Assembly (NCBI RefSeq): GCF_000626715.1 | Contig: NZ_AQRA01000002.1 | Coordinates: forward strand, 372,001 to 436,000 | Direction: 5' to 3' | Length of the DNA stretch: 64,000 bases | DNA from: Aquimarina atlantica | GTDB taxonomy: Bacteria; Bacteroidota; Bacteroidia; Flavobacteriales; Flavobacteriaceae | Shown: positions 16,971 through 26,743 of the stretch, piece by piece | Layout of the letters: every line of letters begins with the position of its first letter | How positions within the stretch are numbered: position 1 is the first letter of the stretch | Notes under the pieces: model-generated | Told to the model about the DNA's origin: nothing | Seen by the model: only the letters and a program-made list of their open reading frames with translations | Databases searched by the model: none | Position numbers and translations under genes: made by a program

Positions 16971-19900
16971 TTATTGAATTGCGTTTATACCTTCAATTTC
17001 GATAAGAGTTTGATTGTAAGCGTTTATGAATTCTAAGTATTTGGTTTGAATTTCTAGTGCCCGATTGAGTCCTTGTACATATTCTATATATCCGATAGCT
17101 CCTTCTGTAAAACCTCGCTGAGATTGTTTTAATAACAGTTCGGATTGTGAAAGCGCATTTTTCTCATAATATAACAAGTTCTTTTGGTTTTTTTCTAGTC
17201 GTTCCAATAGCATATTTAATTGGGTATTAACTTCATTTTCAACCACATTTAACTGTGCCTGGCTTTCTTTTTGACTAATTTTGGCTGCTTTTATTTTTGC
17301 TGCATGTGGTTTGCCCCAAATCGGAATAGCCAAACCCAACTTTACACCTGTAAATCTATTTCCAGAGTCAAAAACCACATCAGTCCCATTTGCCGTTTGT
17401 CCCGGGCCATTAAAAGATTGATTAAAATACCCTACTGTGATATCCGGAAGCATTTTTGATACTTCTACCGATTTCTTAATATCAGCAATAGTGATTTGTT
17501 CCTTGTAAAAAGATAGTACTGGATTTTTCTCTATAGCTATAGCATTTTGATGTGCCGGTAGTAAATTTGATTTTACCTTTAAATCTCCCACAGCAATATC
17601 AACACTGTTTTCAGAATTTACCAATTTTTGCATAAGCAATTGATATTGTTGTATGGTTGCATCATTCTCCTGTATTTTAATTTGTAAATCTGCTACTTCT
17701 GCATTGGCTGTTGCTTGCTCTAATGCATTACTTTCACCTGTCTTAAATCGCAGGTTTGCAGCATACACAAATCGCTGATAAATACTATCTTGTTTTCGAA
17801 GTAATTGTTGTTTACTCTTTAGAAACCACAATTGATAATACGTTGCTTTTAATTGTGTTACCATCTCATTCTGAACCACTTTTTGATTCAATTCGCTGGA
17901 TTTTATCGATGCTTTTGCCAACTTGTTTTGGTTGGTGTAAAGCGTAGGAAAGGCAAACGTCTGGCTGACACTAAATCGAGTATCATTATCAAAATCGCTA
18001 TTGGTTTGTCCATATGTTACATCAAAATCAGTTTTGGGAAGGTTAAAACTAGTTCCTTTTAAGGCATGTTCCTTCTCGGTTTGAAACGCAGCAACTTTTA
18101 GATTTGGATTATTTCTTAAAGCTGCATCCATAACTTCTTCCAAGCTTTGATATATGGTTTTTGCTTCACTAGTTTGAGCATTTACGTTAGCCATATTTCC
18201 TGATACTACAAAAAGTACTGCTAGTAAAAGCATTGTTTTTTTAGGTTTCATTCGTACTCTTTTTTCAAAATAATAATAGAGAATAGGTAATACCACCAGG
18301 GTTAAAAAAGTAGCAGTAATCAGCCCTCCGATAACTACTGTTGCAAGAGGTCGTTGTACCTCTGCTCCCGAGGTTTGAGAAATTGCCATTGGTAAAAACC
18401 CTAATGAGGCAACAGTTGCGGTCATAATTACAGGTCGTAACCGAGTTTTGGTTCCTTTATAGATTCGTTCAACAATATCGGTAATACCCTCTTTTTTTAA
18501 TCGGTTAAACTCTGCAATAAGTACGATCCCGTTTAACACCGCTACACCAAATAAGGCTATAAAACCAACACCTGCAGAAATACTAAAAGGCAAATCTCTA
18601 AGCCAAAGTGCAAATACTCCTCCTATTGCAGAAAGAGGAATTGCTGTAAATATTAAAACTCCTTGTTTTAAAGAACCAAAAGTAAAATACAATAGAATGA
18701 AAATAAGCAGTAATGCTAAAGGAACTGCTATCGACAAGCGTTGCTTAGCTTTGACCAGATTTTCAAATTGACCTCCATAAGCGACAGTGTATCCCGATGC
18801 AAAATTTACCTGTTTATCAATTTTAGTACTAATTTCTTTTACAACACTCTCGACATCACGATCCCGAACATTGAAAGCAATGATAATACGCCTTCTTGTA
18901 TTATCTCGTTGTATTTGATAAGGCCCATCCTTGATGGATACAGTTGCCAGTTGTTGTAGTGGAATTTGTTCTCCATTATGCCCATTGATATAAAGATTCT
19001 GTACATCTGCAAGGCTGGTTCTGTTACTATTATCTAATCGTACTACTAAATCAAAACGTTTCTCTCCTTCATAAACCAATCCTGTAGATGCTCCTGCAAA
19101 AGCTGCCTGAATTGTATTATTAACTGCTTTAATATCCAGGCCATACTTTGCTAATTGAGCTCTATTGTAATCGATTACGATTTGCGGTACTCCTGTCACT
19201 TCTTCTACATAAACATCGACTGCCCCCTTAACATTTCTGGCAATTTTACCAATCTGATTTGCATAAGAGGAAAGTCTAGCTAAATCTTCTCCATATATTT
19301 TTATAGCTACATCCTGGCGTACTCCTGTCATTAGTTCATTAAATCGCATTTGAATAGGTTGTTGAAAACCAAAAGCCACTCCTGGTAGTACTTCTAAAGC
19401 TTCTGCCATTTTATTAGCCAATTCTGAACGATTGGAAGCAGATACCCACTTTGATTTATCTTTAAGAATAATCATCATATCTGCAGCTTCTACAGGCATA
19501 GGATCGGTAGGTATTTCTCCCGAACCTATTTTTGAAACCACTTGTAATACTTCTGGAAAATTATCGAGCACTATTTTTTCTGCTTTAGTAGTCGCTTTTA
19601 TTGTATTAGAAAGAGAGCTTCCGGTAAGCACTCTGGTTTCTACTGCAAAATCACCTTCTTCTAGTGTTGGAATAAATTCTCCTCCCAGGTTATTAAATAC
19701 CAAATATGCGATTATAAAAAGTCCCGATGTAATTGCCAGAATCAATATTCTACTACGCATCGACCATTTGATTATAGGTTCATATAGTCGATAGAAGAAA
19801 TTCATGATTTTATCAGAAATATTTTCTTTATGAGTTCCTTTTTTACTCAACACCAATGCAGACATCATAGGAACATAAGTTAGTGATAGTATAAAAGCTC

Positions 19901-21359
19901 CCAGGATAGCAAAACCTACTGTCTTCGCCATTGGGCCAAACATTTTTCCTTCAGTTCCTACCAGGGCTAAAATGGGTAAATACACAATAAGAATAATGAT
20001 TTCGCCAAAAGCAGCAGAATTTCTGATCTTACTGGCTGACCTATATACTTCTTCATCCATCTCTTTCTGTGTCAACTTCCTATTAAGTTTTAAGGCTCCA
20101 AGATGAAACAAAGTGGCTTCTACAATAATTACCGCCCCATCTACTATCAAGCCAAAATCAATTGCCCCAAGGCTCATTAGATTTGCAGAAACATCAAAAA
20201 GATGCATCATACTAAAAGCAAACAAAAGCGACAATGGTATTACCGATGCTGTAATAAGCCCTGCTCGCCAATTCCCCAGTAATAATAATAGGATAAAAAT
20301 AACAATCAATGCGCCTTCTATAAGATTAGTGGTCACTGTACCAATTGCATTATTAACTAATTTAGTCCTATCTAAAAAAGGTTCGATTATTACTCCTTCT
20401 GGAAGGGTTTTGGTAATAGATGCTATTTTGTTTTTTACATTTTTAATTACTTCTGCAGAATTTGCTCCTTTAAGCATCATTACAATAGCACTTACTACTT
20501 CTCCTTCTCCATTACGAGTAGTAGCACCATAACGAATGGCTTTTCCGGTTTGTACTTTGGCTACATCACTAATTAAAACCGGTATCCCTTCAGATGTTTG
20601 TTTGATGAGAATATTTTTTATATCCTCTATGGTTCCGATCAATCCTTCGCTTCGTATGAATAAGGCTTTATTATTTTTCTCTATATAAGCCCCTCCCGTG
20701 TTTTGATTATTAGTTTCTAATGCATTAAATATTTCAGAAATAGATATATTCATAGCATTTAATCGTTCGGGGCGTATCGCAATTTCATATTGTTTTAGAT
20801 ACCCTCCAAAACTACTTACATCTGCTACTCCTGGTGTACCTAATAGTTGACGTTTTATAATCCAATCCTGAATCGTTCTTAATTCTGTCGCATCATATTG
20901 GTCTTCGTAACCTGGTTTTGTAGTAATAACATATTGGTAAATTTCTCCCAAGCCAGTGGTTAAAGGAGCGATTCCTGGTTTTCCTATGTTTTCAGGAATT
21001 TGGGATTGTGCCTGGACAAGGCGTTCACTAACTTGCTGTCTTGCCCAATACACGTCTACGTTTTCTTCGAAAACAATGGTTACTACTGATAACCCGAAAC
21101 GTGAAAACGAACGTATTTCTTCAATTTCAGGAATGGTCGCCATTGTAATTTCTACAGGAAAAGTAATTAGCCGCTCTATTTCTGGTGATGCCAATGTTGG
21201 AGAAGAGGTAATCACCTGTACTTGATTATTTGTAATATCAGGAACAGCATCCACTGGCAGCTGTTTTAATGAATATATTCCCAAAATAATCAATGCTAGT
21301 GTTAGTAATCCAATAATCAATTTATGAGTTATGGAATACCTAATTATTTTATTAAGCAT
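16971..21359 (-). CDS. Heavy-metal RND pump fused to its TolC-like outer-membrane channel (CzcA-CzcC)
   Basis: A 1462-residue protein. Residues 1-1040 are a CzcA/CusA-type RND pump: metal-RND signature VDAVPDITNNQVQV near 35, helix-4 region SLGAIDFGLIVDGAVIIVEA near 400 with the D/E relay residues, and the last helices ending at about 1035. After a basic linker and another hydrophobic segment ending NVNAQ, which resembles a signal sequence, residues about 1070-1462 form an outer-membrane efflux (TolC/CzcC) domain with long coiled coils. Such fusions are known in Bacteroidota. How the channel part reaches the outer membrane (cleavage after NVNAQ is possible) is unclear. Substrate: divalent metal, from the neighbours. 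Confidence 0.95.
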   Translation of the reverse strand: MLNKIIRYSITHKLIIGLLTLALIILGIYSLKQLPVDAVPDITNNQVQVITSSPTLASPEIERLITFPVEITMATIPEIEEIRSFSRFGLSVVTIVFEENVDVYWARQQVSERLVQAQSQIPENIGKPGIAPLTTGLGEIYQYVITTKPGYEDQYDATELRTIQDWIIKRQLLGTPGVADVSSFGGYLKQYEIAIRPERLNAMNISISEIFNALETNNQNTGGAYIEKNNKALFIRSEGLIGTIEDIKNILIKQTSEGIPVLISDVAKVQTGKAIRYGATTRNGEGEVVSAIVMMLKGANSAEVIKNVKNKIASITKTLPEGVIIEPFLDRTKLVNNAIGTVTTNLIEGALIVIFILLLLLGNWRAGLITASVIPLSLLFAFSMMHLFDVSANLMSLGAIDFGLIVDGAVIIVEATLFHLGALKLNRKLTQKEMDEEVYRSASKIRNSAAFGEIIILIVYLPILALVGTEGKMFGPMAKTVGFAILGAFILSLTYVPMMSALVLSKKGTHKENISDKIMNFFYRLYEPIIKWSMRSRILILAITSGLFIIAYLVFNNLGGEFIPTLEEGDFAVETRVLTGSSLSNTIKATTKAEKIVLDNFPEVLQVVSKIGSGEIPTDPMPVEAADMMIILKDKSKWVSASNRSELANKMAEALEVLPGVAFGFQQPIQMRFNELMTGVRQDVAIKIYGEDLARLSSYANQIGKIARNVKGAVDVYVEEVTGVPQIVIDYNRAQLAKYGLDIKAVNNTIQAAFAGASTGLVYEGEKRFDLVVRLDNSNRTSLADVQNLYINGHNGEQIPLQQLATVSIKDGPYQIQRDNTRRRIIIAFNVRDRDVESVVKEISTKIDKQVNFASGYTVAYGGQFENLVKAKQRLSIAVPLALLLIFILLYFTFGSLKQGVLIFTAIPLSAIGGVFALWLRDLPFSISAGVGFIALFGVAVLNGIVLIAEFNRLKKEGITDIVERIYKGTKTRLRPVIMTATVASLGFLPMAISQTSGAEVQRPLATVVIGGLITATFLTLVVLPILYYYFEKRVRMKPKKTMLLLAVLFVVSGNMANVNAQTSEAKTIYQSLEEVMDAALRNNPNLKVAAFQTEKEHALKGTSFNLPKTDFDVTYGQTNSDFDNDTRFSVSQTFAFPTLYTNQNKLAKASIKSSELNQKVVQNEMVTQLKATYYQLWFLKSKQQLLRKQDSIYQRFVYAANLRFKTGESNALEQATANAEVADLQIKIQENDATIQQYQLLMQKLVNSENSVDIAVGDLKVKSNLLPAHQNAIAIEKNPVLSFYKEQITIADIKKSVEVSKMLPDITVGYFNQSFNGPGQTANGTDVVFDSGNRFTGVKLGLAIPIWGKPHAAKIKAAKISQKESQAQLNVVENEVNTQLNMLLERLEKNQKNLLYYEKNALSQSELLLKQSQRGFTEGAIGYIEYVQGLNRALEIQTKYLEFINAYNQTLIEIEGINAIQ

Positions 21360-21484
21360 ATAATAGTTTTAATTCAGTTAGACATCACGATTCAATTCGA
21401 TTAAACAGAATTTCTCGATGTTAAATAGCTGTTACTTTCTTTTAAAAAAGATAGCAACAAGACATAGTTATCCTATAAACTAAA

Positions 21485-21802
21485 TTAAACTTGTGGCGGT
21501 TGGAATAGTGTATTAGAGATTTCTTTACCAACACTATCAAAATGGGCAAATAACTCTGTAGAAATTTCTGGAGATATTAATTGATATGTCTCAATACTGA
21601 AATCAATTACATGAATGTGGCAACAATGACATTGACAGAAAGGAGAGCATAAGTCATTTTCTACACTACTATGTTCGTGATTTTCACAACAATCTGCAAA
21701 AGCTTCAATTTGAGAATCCTCTGTGATAGGCATACTATCATTACAAGGCATAAAATCGAGTGCCAGAAAATATATTGATAATATGAATACTAAAATTTTC
21801 AC
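21485..21802 (-). CDS. Cys/His-rich small exported protein (DUF6660-like)
   Basis: A 105-residue protein with a hydrophobic N-terminal signal and a GTG start at 21802. The mature part is dense in metal-type residues: CCENHEHSS, then CSPFCQCHCCHIHV. It resembles the DUF6660 family found next to CusA/CzcA pumps in Bacteroidota. It is the first gene of the efflux cluster, directly behind the best operator site (21827-21841), which suggests a periplasmic metal-binding or sensing role. Function unproven. Confidence 0.75.
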   Translation of the reverse strand: MKILVFILSIYFLALDFMPCNDSMPITEDSQIEAFADCCENHEHSSVENDLCSPFCQCHCCHIHVIDFSIETYQLISPEISTELFAHFDSVGKEISNTLFQPPQV

Positions 21803-21806
21803 ATTA

Positions 21807-21841
21807 CAAAGATAGTAATATTGTAATGCAATGGGATTGCA
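21807..21841 (-). promoter_or_regulatory. Promoter with perfect Fur-family operator of the metal-efflux cluster
   Basis: Arms TGCAAT (21827-21832) and ATTGCA (21836-21841) around GGG form a perfect palindrome; further matching bases (TAA/TTA type) flank it. A TATCTTTG -7 element follows on the minus strand at 21807-21814. The site covers the expected -33 region, a typical repressor position. The distance from -7 to the GTG start is only a few bases, so the mRNA may be nearly leaderless or the -7 assignment may be shifted. Confidence 0.65.
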
Positions 21842-21954
21842 AAATTACCTAGATTTCAAATCTTATTAATTATTGCAGATATATTACTATAAAAATAATA
21901 GGGATCGGAGTCAGTTTTTAAAGGTTTTATATTTAAAACAAGACTAAAAAATCG

Positions 21955-22050
21955 ACCCCCGGGTTAACTACTCCCAGGGGTCTAAATTGAAACTTAATTG
22001 TATTTAACACAAACTCAACTTATACTAATTATGATAGTTTCAATTATGTT
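21955..22050. repeat. Diverged copy of a 96-bp 3'-end element (copy 1)
   Basis: This segment repeats the hairpin and flank at 22335-22430 at roughly three-quarters identity: hairpin CCCCCGGG / CCCAGGGG around TTAACTACT, then AAATTGAAACTTAATT, ACACAAACTCAACTTA and AGTTTCAATTA. Unlike copy 2 it has no gene in front of it. The 621-bp gap 21803-22424 otherwise shows only AT-rich DNA without a convincing open frame. Confidence 0.7.
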
Positions 22051-22334
22051 GTTTTGTTAGGCTAGGCTTATGATACGAAGATAAGCGCTATCCCTTAAAT
22101 ATTTTAACGTTTTTTTGATGATAATTAACATTTAATAGTATGTTAATGCATTGATAAAACCAATACTACTAACTTATTAAAAGTCAATTTTTAAATTACT
22201 TTATTTTATGTAATAATTATGTTTATTGTATTCCCAGTGTTTTTAAACTTTTCCCTAACACTGTAGATTTTTTGTATATACAAAATTAATGCCAATTTTG
22301 TTTGGTTCGTCTTTTTTTAACTTAACTTTAAGTA

Positions 22335-22430
22335 AACCCTCGGGTAACTACTCCCGAGGGCTAGAATTGAAACTAATTATGAAATTTTACACAAATTCAA
22401 CTTACATAATTAATCGAGTTTCAATTATTG
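22335..22430 (-). terminator. Hairpin element at the 3' end of the TonB-receptor operon (copy 2)
   Basis: Arms CCCTCGGG (22337-22344) and CCCGAGGG (22353-22360) form a strong hairpin downstream of the lipoprotein gene stop; the run of T after it is short, so termination efficiency is unclear. The words AATTGAAACT and AGTTTCAATT inside the element are inverted relative to each other and could pair. Confidence 0.6.
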
Positions 22431-23027
22431 TACTGTAATATTAAAGCTTTGGGTAATATCTGTATCACCTCCTGCATTAGCAATATTTCCAGCAGCTACT
22501 CCATCTGCAGCTTTATTAGGTTGGTGTCTCAATGTTACTGTAAAGGTTCCTGTTCCTGCATCTGTTGTCGTTACTGTAAATGTTAGCCCAACAGGATTAG
22601 TGGTCGTAAAAGAGGTTCCATCTTCTTTTTTATAATCTGATTCTTTATCTGTATAAGCTGTGGTAATGTTTAGTGCAGAACTTGCTTCATAGAAAAACTG
22701 ATGTTCATCTGCTTCTGCCTCTATCTCTTCATTGATAGATTCGACAGGAGTCTCGGATTCATTAAGCAATTCTACAGATCCATTATATGTTGTATTGGCA
22801 CTTAAATTACCTGATACTGTTATTACTGGTTCTTTTGGACCATCTGCTCCATCTTCATCACTAACAACCAAAGTTATGGTGTTTGCACCATTAACTAGAG
22901 ATACTGTCATTTTGGTTATTAATTCTTCTTCATTAACCGGTACCGGATTATCATCATCATTAGAGCAAGATGCGAATAAAATACCTCCTACGATAAGCGT
23001 TGATAAAAGTTTGCGTGTGTTCATCAT
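22425..23027 (-). CDS. Lipoprotein paired with TonB-dependent receptor
   Basis: A 200-residue protein with a lipoprotein signal (GGILFASC, Cys about 21) followed by SNDDDN. The mature part is beta-rich (TVSLVNGANTITLVVSDED, FTVTTTDAGTGTFTVTLRHQPN). Homologues in Bacteroidota are often annotated as type 1 periplasmic binding fold superfamily proteins and sit beside a TonB receptor, as here (14 bp). A surface lipoprotein partner that captures the ligand is likely by analogy; ligand unknown, metal suspected from the neighbours. Confidence 0.75.
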   Translation of the reverse strand: MMNTRKLLSTLIVGGILFASCSNDDDNPVPVNEEELITKMTVSLVNGANTITLVVSDEDGADGPKEPVITVSGNLSANTTYNGSVELLNESETPVESINEEIEAEADEHQFFYEASSALNITTAYTDKESDYKKEDGTSFTTTNPVGLTFTVTTTDAGTGTFTVTLRHQPNKAADGVAAGNIANAGGDTDITQSFNITVQ

Positions 23028-23041
23028 TTCAAAAATTTAAT

Positions 23042-25435
23042 TTAATAGTTAACTGATAATCTTAATAAAAAGTTTCTCCCCAGATCATCTGCAAAATATC
23101 GCTGACGATTTAAGTAATTTCTATAGCTTGTATTTAATATGTTGTTTATTGTTAATCCAACTTTTAGTTTATTTCGTTCTCCTAACGAGAACTCCATACT
23201 AGTATCTGCATTTAACAAATGATATGCATCTGGGGGTGTATTGATCTCTAACAATACATTTTCATTTTGTTGTGGAGAAAACACAGATATATTGGGCGGG
23301 TATTCATTTTGTCTAAAAAAGTATTGACTTTGTAAAGAAATATTAAGTCCGAACCAATTTTTGTTACTATAAGTAACACTGTTATTAAAAGTTGGTGCAG
23401 GGATATTAATCAATGCAACATCTTTTTCATTTTCTTTTCCTTTTACTATAGAAAAACTATGGTCTGTTCTCCAGTTCTGATACCAATTAGCATAAATTTT
23501 TGCATCAACACCCAATAATCTAACATCGGTTTGTCGATATTCCCAAACAGGAAATGCTCCTCGTATTGATAGTTGGACATCTACAGGTTCTAGCAAAATA
23601 TAATCATTTATAAAATTGGCATATGGTGCTATTTCCCATCCCCATTTTTCTGTATTCTTTTGTGCAGTTAGAGATACTTTATGAGATGTTTCCTGATCTA
23701 TCCTTAAATCTCCTAACTCAATTCTGGCAGCCGAGTGGTGTAAGCCATCACTAAATAACTCTGAAGGGTTAGGAGCACGTTGTGCTAGTGCATAATTGAA
23801 TCTAAATTCGTAATCTTCTCTAAAAGTATATTGTATTCCTGCAGTACCAGAAATACTATGGTAATCAAAAACTGGATTAGTTAACCATTGTGTATTAAAA
23901 TCCTCAATAATGAGGTTAGAAAAATCTACATCATATCCTCTTTCTTCCCACCTTGATTTTAAATAAAATTTCTTAGCATCCATACGATTATAATCGTATC
24001 GAATCCCTGCATCTATAATGACATCATTTGTTACGCCATATTCACCTGTAACAAATACTCCTGCATCATACTTATCATAGTCTGGAATTAGTCTTCTTAC
24101 TCCTGTACCAGGATCTGCAAAATTATTCTGATATCTAAATAGCACTCCTGCATTCCACAGAAAATCAGGATTCGAATCAAAACTAAAATCTGAGGTTAAT
24201 GTATGTGTTTTTAACTCAAGATCTATGCTAGGTAGTTTGGTAAGTTCTTCTGTTCTGCGAATATCAAACTCAAATCGTTTATTATATTGAAAATCATATT
24301 GTGTATTCCATTTCCCAAGTTCTTCAAAACGTTTAAAATATCGAAAACGTCCCAAATGGTGCGTAACTTCTTGCTTAGGATTATCAATCTCATAGGTAAA
24401 ATCTCGAATGATTGCGGGTTGTTGATCATTAATAGCATTTATAAGATCGTCTACATTACCAATATGAGATGTTGCCAGTACAGCAATTTCATTATCAAAA
24501 AAAGAATAATATGCATCCCAGCCATGGGTAAATTTATTTACTCCAAAAGACAGGGAAGCTCCTTTTTCGAATATTCCTGTATTAGAAAGAATATAGTCTG
24601 GTGCTTCTACATCTCCAAAGCGCTTTAGTGTTCCTTGCGCTTTAAAAAACCACCCATTTTTATATCCTTTTATCAATTCTGAAGAAATCGATCCTCCTCT
24701 ACCATTTAGAGCCCCAGATAATCGGGTTTTTCCGAACAAAGTATCTTTTGCTGGTACTTTACGAGGTTCCATAATGATAACACCACCTATTGCATCTCCT
24801 CCGTATTGTAATGCAGAAGCTCCTTTAACAACAGTAACATTTCCTGCGGTGTTAATATCTACATTAGGAGCATGTTCATCACCCCATTCCATATCTTGCA
24901 TGCGAACGCCATTATTCATGATCAATACACGACTTCCGCTAAGACCTTGAATAATTGGTTTTACAATCGTAGATCCGGTATTTAAAGACGAAACACCTGT
25001 AATTTCTCTAAGGGCATCTCCTAAAGAGGCACTACTATATTTTTCTATGATATCAGAACCTATAGTCTCTTCTTGAGCAGAAGTTGTTTTATCATCATTA
25101 GCTCCCGAAACTTTTACTTCTTCTAATTCATTAAGGTGGTGTTCTAAGGAGAAATCTTTTGAGGACGTTTTGCCTACATCAAGAGTTACTACCTGCGAAT
25201 TACACTTTTCATGAGAAACAGTAAAAGCATATGCTGTTGCACATAAACCTGTAATAGAATATTTACCAGAAGCGTCTGTCACGATTGTGCGATTATTAAA
25301 TGTTATTGTGGCGCCTTCAAGGGGTGCTCCATCATGAAAATCTATGACTCTACCAGAAAGTGTTTTATCACATTCTTGTGCAGAAAGGAGATGAATCCCT
25401 AAAAGAAACACAAATAACCAAGTGTGTCTTTTCAT
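23042..25435 (-). CDS. TonB-dependent outer-membrane receptor with carboxypeptidase-like N-domain
   Basis: Read from ATG 25435 (MKRHTWLFVFLLG), 797 residues; the frame is open further but adds no signal. Order: signal peptide ending LLSAQ, a carboxypeptidase-D regulatory-like domain (about 20-105, LSGRVIDFHDGAPLEGATI), TonB plug (about 120-235, with SGSRVLIMNNGVRMQDMEWG and GGDAIGGVIIMEP), then a 22-strand barrel ending in FLLRLSVNY. The layout and the lipoprotein and His-rich partners resemble ZnuD-like zinc receptors. Transported ligand is inferred, not shown. Confidence 0.88.
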   Translation of the reverse strand: MKRHTWLFVFLLGIHLLSAQECDKTLSGRVIDFHDGAPLEGATITFNNRTIVTDASGKYSITGLCATAYAFTVSHEKCNSQVVTLDVGKTSSKDFSLEHHLNELEEVKVSGANDDKTTSAQEETIGSDIIEKYSSASLGDALREITGVSSLNTGSTIVKPIIQGLSGSRVLIMNNGVRMQDMEWGDEHAPNVDINTAGNVTVVKGASALQYGGDAIGGVIIMEPRKVPAKDTLFGKTRLSGALNGRGGSISSELIKGYKNGWFFKAQGTLKRFGDVEAPDYILSNTGIFEKGASLSFGVNKFTHGWDAYYSFFDNEIAVLATSHIGNVDDLINAINDQQPAIIRDFTYEIDNPKQEVTHHLGRFRYFKRFEELGKWNTQYDFQYNKRFEFDIRRTEELTKLPSIDLELKTHTLTSDFSFDSNPDFLWNAGVLFRYQNNFADPGTGVRRLIPDYDKYDAGVFVTGEYGVTNDVIIDAGIRYDYNRMDAKKFYLKSRWEERGYDVDFSNLIIEDFNTQWLTNPVFDYHSISGTAGIQYTFREDYEFRFNYALAQRAPNPSELFSDGLHHSAARIELGDLRIDQETSHKVSLTAQKNTEKWGWEIAPYANFINDYILLEPVDVQLSIRGAFPVWEYRQTDVRLLGVDAKIYANWYQNWRTDHSFSIVKGKENEKDVALINIPAPTFNNSVTYSNKNWFGLNISLQSQYFFRQNEYPPNISVFSPQQNENVLLEINTPPDAYHLLNADTSMEFSLGERNKLKVGLTINNILNTSYRNYLNRQRYFADDLGRNFLLRLSVNY

Positions 25436-25515
25436 TTGTAAAATAAATAATAGATAAACTGATTGGTATGGATATACCACAGTTAAGTTTCAGTAATAAA
25501 GTTTTTTAGGTAAAA

Positions 25516-25800
25516 CTATGCTGCAGGGGGAGCTTTGTTTAGAAAATTGTAAGCAGCAGATGAATCAAAATATCGATTCACATAAGTTGCTCTAACAATA
25601 TCGGCAGGAACATGCACCGCTTCAGGAACAGTAACAGTGTCTGCAGATGTAAAGTTATCATTATGATGATCTGAAGTAAATTTACAAAGAGTGCAATCTG
25701 TATCATCAGCATCATGACCCACAATATGTAAGTCTGCCAATTGAATGATACCGAAGAGTACCAAAAATACGGAAGCCAGTATTTGTCTATTAAACTTCAT
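25516..25800 (-). CDS. Small His/Cys-containing exported protein
   Basis: A 94-residue protein with an N-terminal hydrophobic segment (ILASVFLVLFGIIQLADL) and a candidate metal-binding region HIVGHDADDTDCTLCKF followed by SDHHNDN. It is first in the TonB-receptor operon, about 80 bp upstream of the receptor start. Proteins of this shape (DUF2946-like) accompany metal or haem uptake genes. The exact function is unknown. Confidence 0.65.
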   Translation of the reverse strand: MKFNRQILASVFLVLFGIIQLADLHIVGHDADDTDCTLCKFTSDHHNDNFTSADTVTVPEAVHVPADIVRATYVNRYFDSSAAYNFLNKAPPAA

Positions 25801-25857
25801 AACAGCAAATAAACGAAAAAAAATGATTGCTTATTATATTTTTTGGCTAAGAAAGTG

Positions 25858-26706
25858 TTAAAGACGTATAAAATCTATGCTTTTTTGTGCTATTGTCTTA
25901 AGATGTTTTGATAAATTATTGCTTTGCCATGGATGTTTTACCCCAAATATATGATCGGCTCCTTCTACCAAGAATATTTCACTGTTAATGCTCCATTGAT
26001 GTATATCTTTACTCTCCTGCACATCAACTGTAGGGTCCTCTGTACCGTGAATAATCAAATGTGGAATTTCAATTTTTTTGGCCGCATTAGCAATCGTTAA
26101 TCTATCTTCATTTTCTACAAAAGATGTGTAAAACTGATAATAATGTGGCATTTGCTGTTTGGTTCTTCCGTTTTCGATATACATTACTCCTTTCTTCTGC
26201 CAATGGGTAAACGCTTCTCCTTTTGGAAACCGGTTTTTATAATCAGAAACACTTGCCCACGTTATTAATGTAGTGATTCTCTTATCTTCTGAGGCTTTAA
26301 TAGTTACAATCCCACCACCACGAGAATGCCCTATCAAAGAAATGTTTGAAGTATTAATGTCATTTTTGAATTTGAAATCTGAAGAGGTTACCCAATTTAC
26401 AATAGTGTCTAAATCATCTAATTCTTTAATATAATTATTATTGCCAAAAGCTTCGAGGTCAGGAAAATCGATAGGTTGTTTTATCGTGCCTCCATTGTGT
26501 GAAAAATTAAATTTTATAAAGAAAAATCCAGCCTTGGCAAAAGCTTCTGCCACCAAATCCCAGGCTCCCCAATCTTTAAAACCTTTATATCCATGACAAA
26601 AAATAACAATAGGTTTTTGCAACCCGGTATCTGTATAAAAAACATCTGTCAAAATTGGTTTTTGATGTTTTCCTGCAACTATTATATTTTTGTTTTTGAT
26701 CATCAT
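25858..26706 (-). CDS. Alpha/beta hydrolase (dienelactone hydrolase-like)
   Basis: A 282-residue cytoplasmic protein. The oxyanion region VIFCHGYKGFKDWG, the nucleophile elbow LIGHSRGGG (Ser about 130), an acid in IHGTEDPTVDVQ and the catalytic His in GADHIFG are all present, so the triad is complete. ATG at 26706 or 26703. The substrate is unknown. It stands 38 bp downstream of the AddB-like gene on the same strand. Confidence 0.88.
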   Translation of the reverse strand: MMIKNKNIIVAGKHQKPILTDVFYTDTGLQKPIVIFCHGYKGFKDWGAWDLVAEAFAKAGFFFIKFNFSHNGGTIKQPIDFPDLEAFGNNNYIKELDDLDTIVNWVTSSDFKFKNDINTSNISLIGHSRGGGIVTIKASEDKRITTLITWASVSDYKNRFPKGEAFTHWQKKGVMYIENGRTKQQMPHYYQFYTSFVENEDRLTIANAAKKIEIPHLIIHGTEDPTVDVQESKDIHQWSINSEIFLVEGADHIFGVKHPWQSNNLSKHLKTIAQKSIDFIRL

Positions 26707-26743
26707 AATTCTAAGTATAGAGTTTAGTGTCTACGTTATTGAG

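Noticed and set aside
25801..25857. Possible third Fur-type operator before the TonB-receptor operon
   Set aside because: AGCAAAT and ATTGCT are present but too far apart and imperfect compared with the TGCAAT sites.
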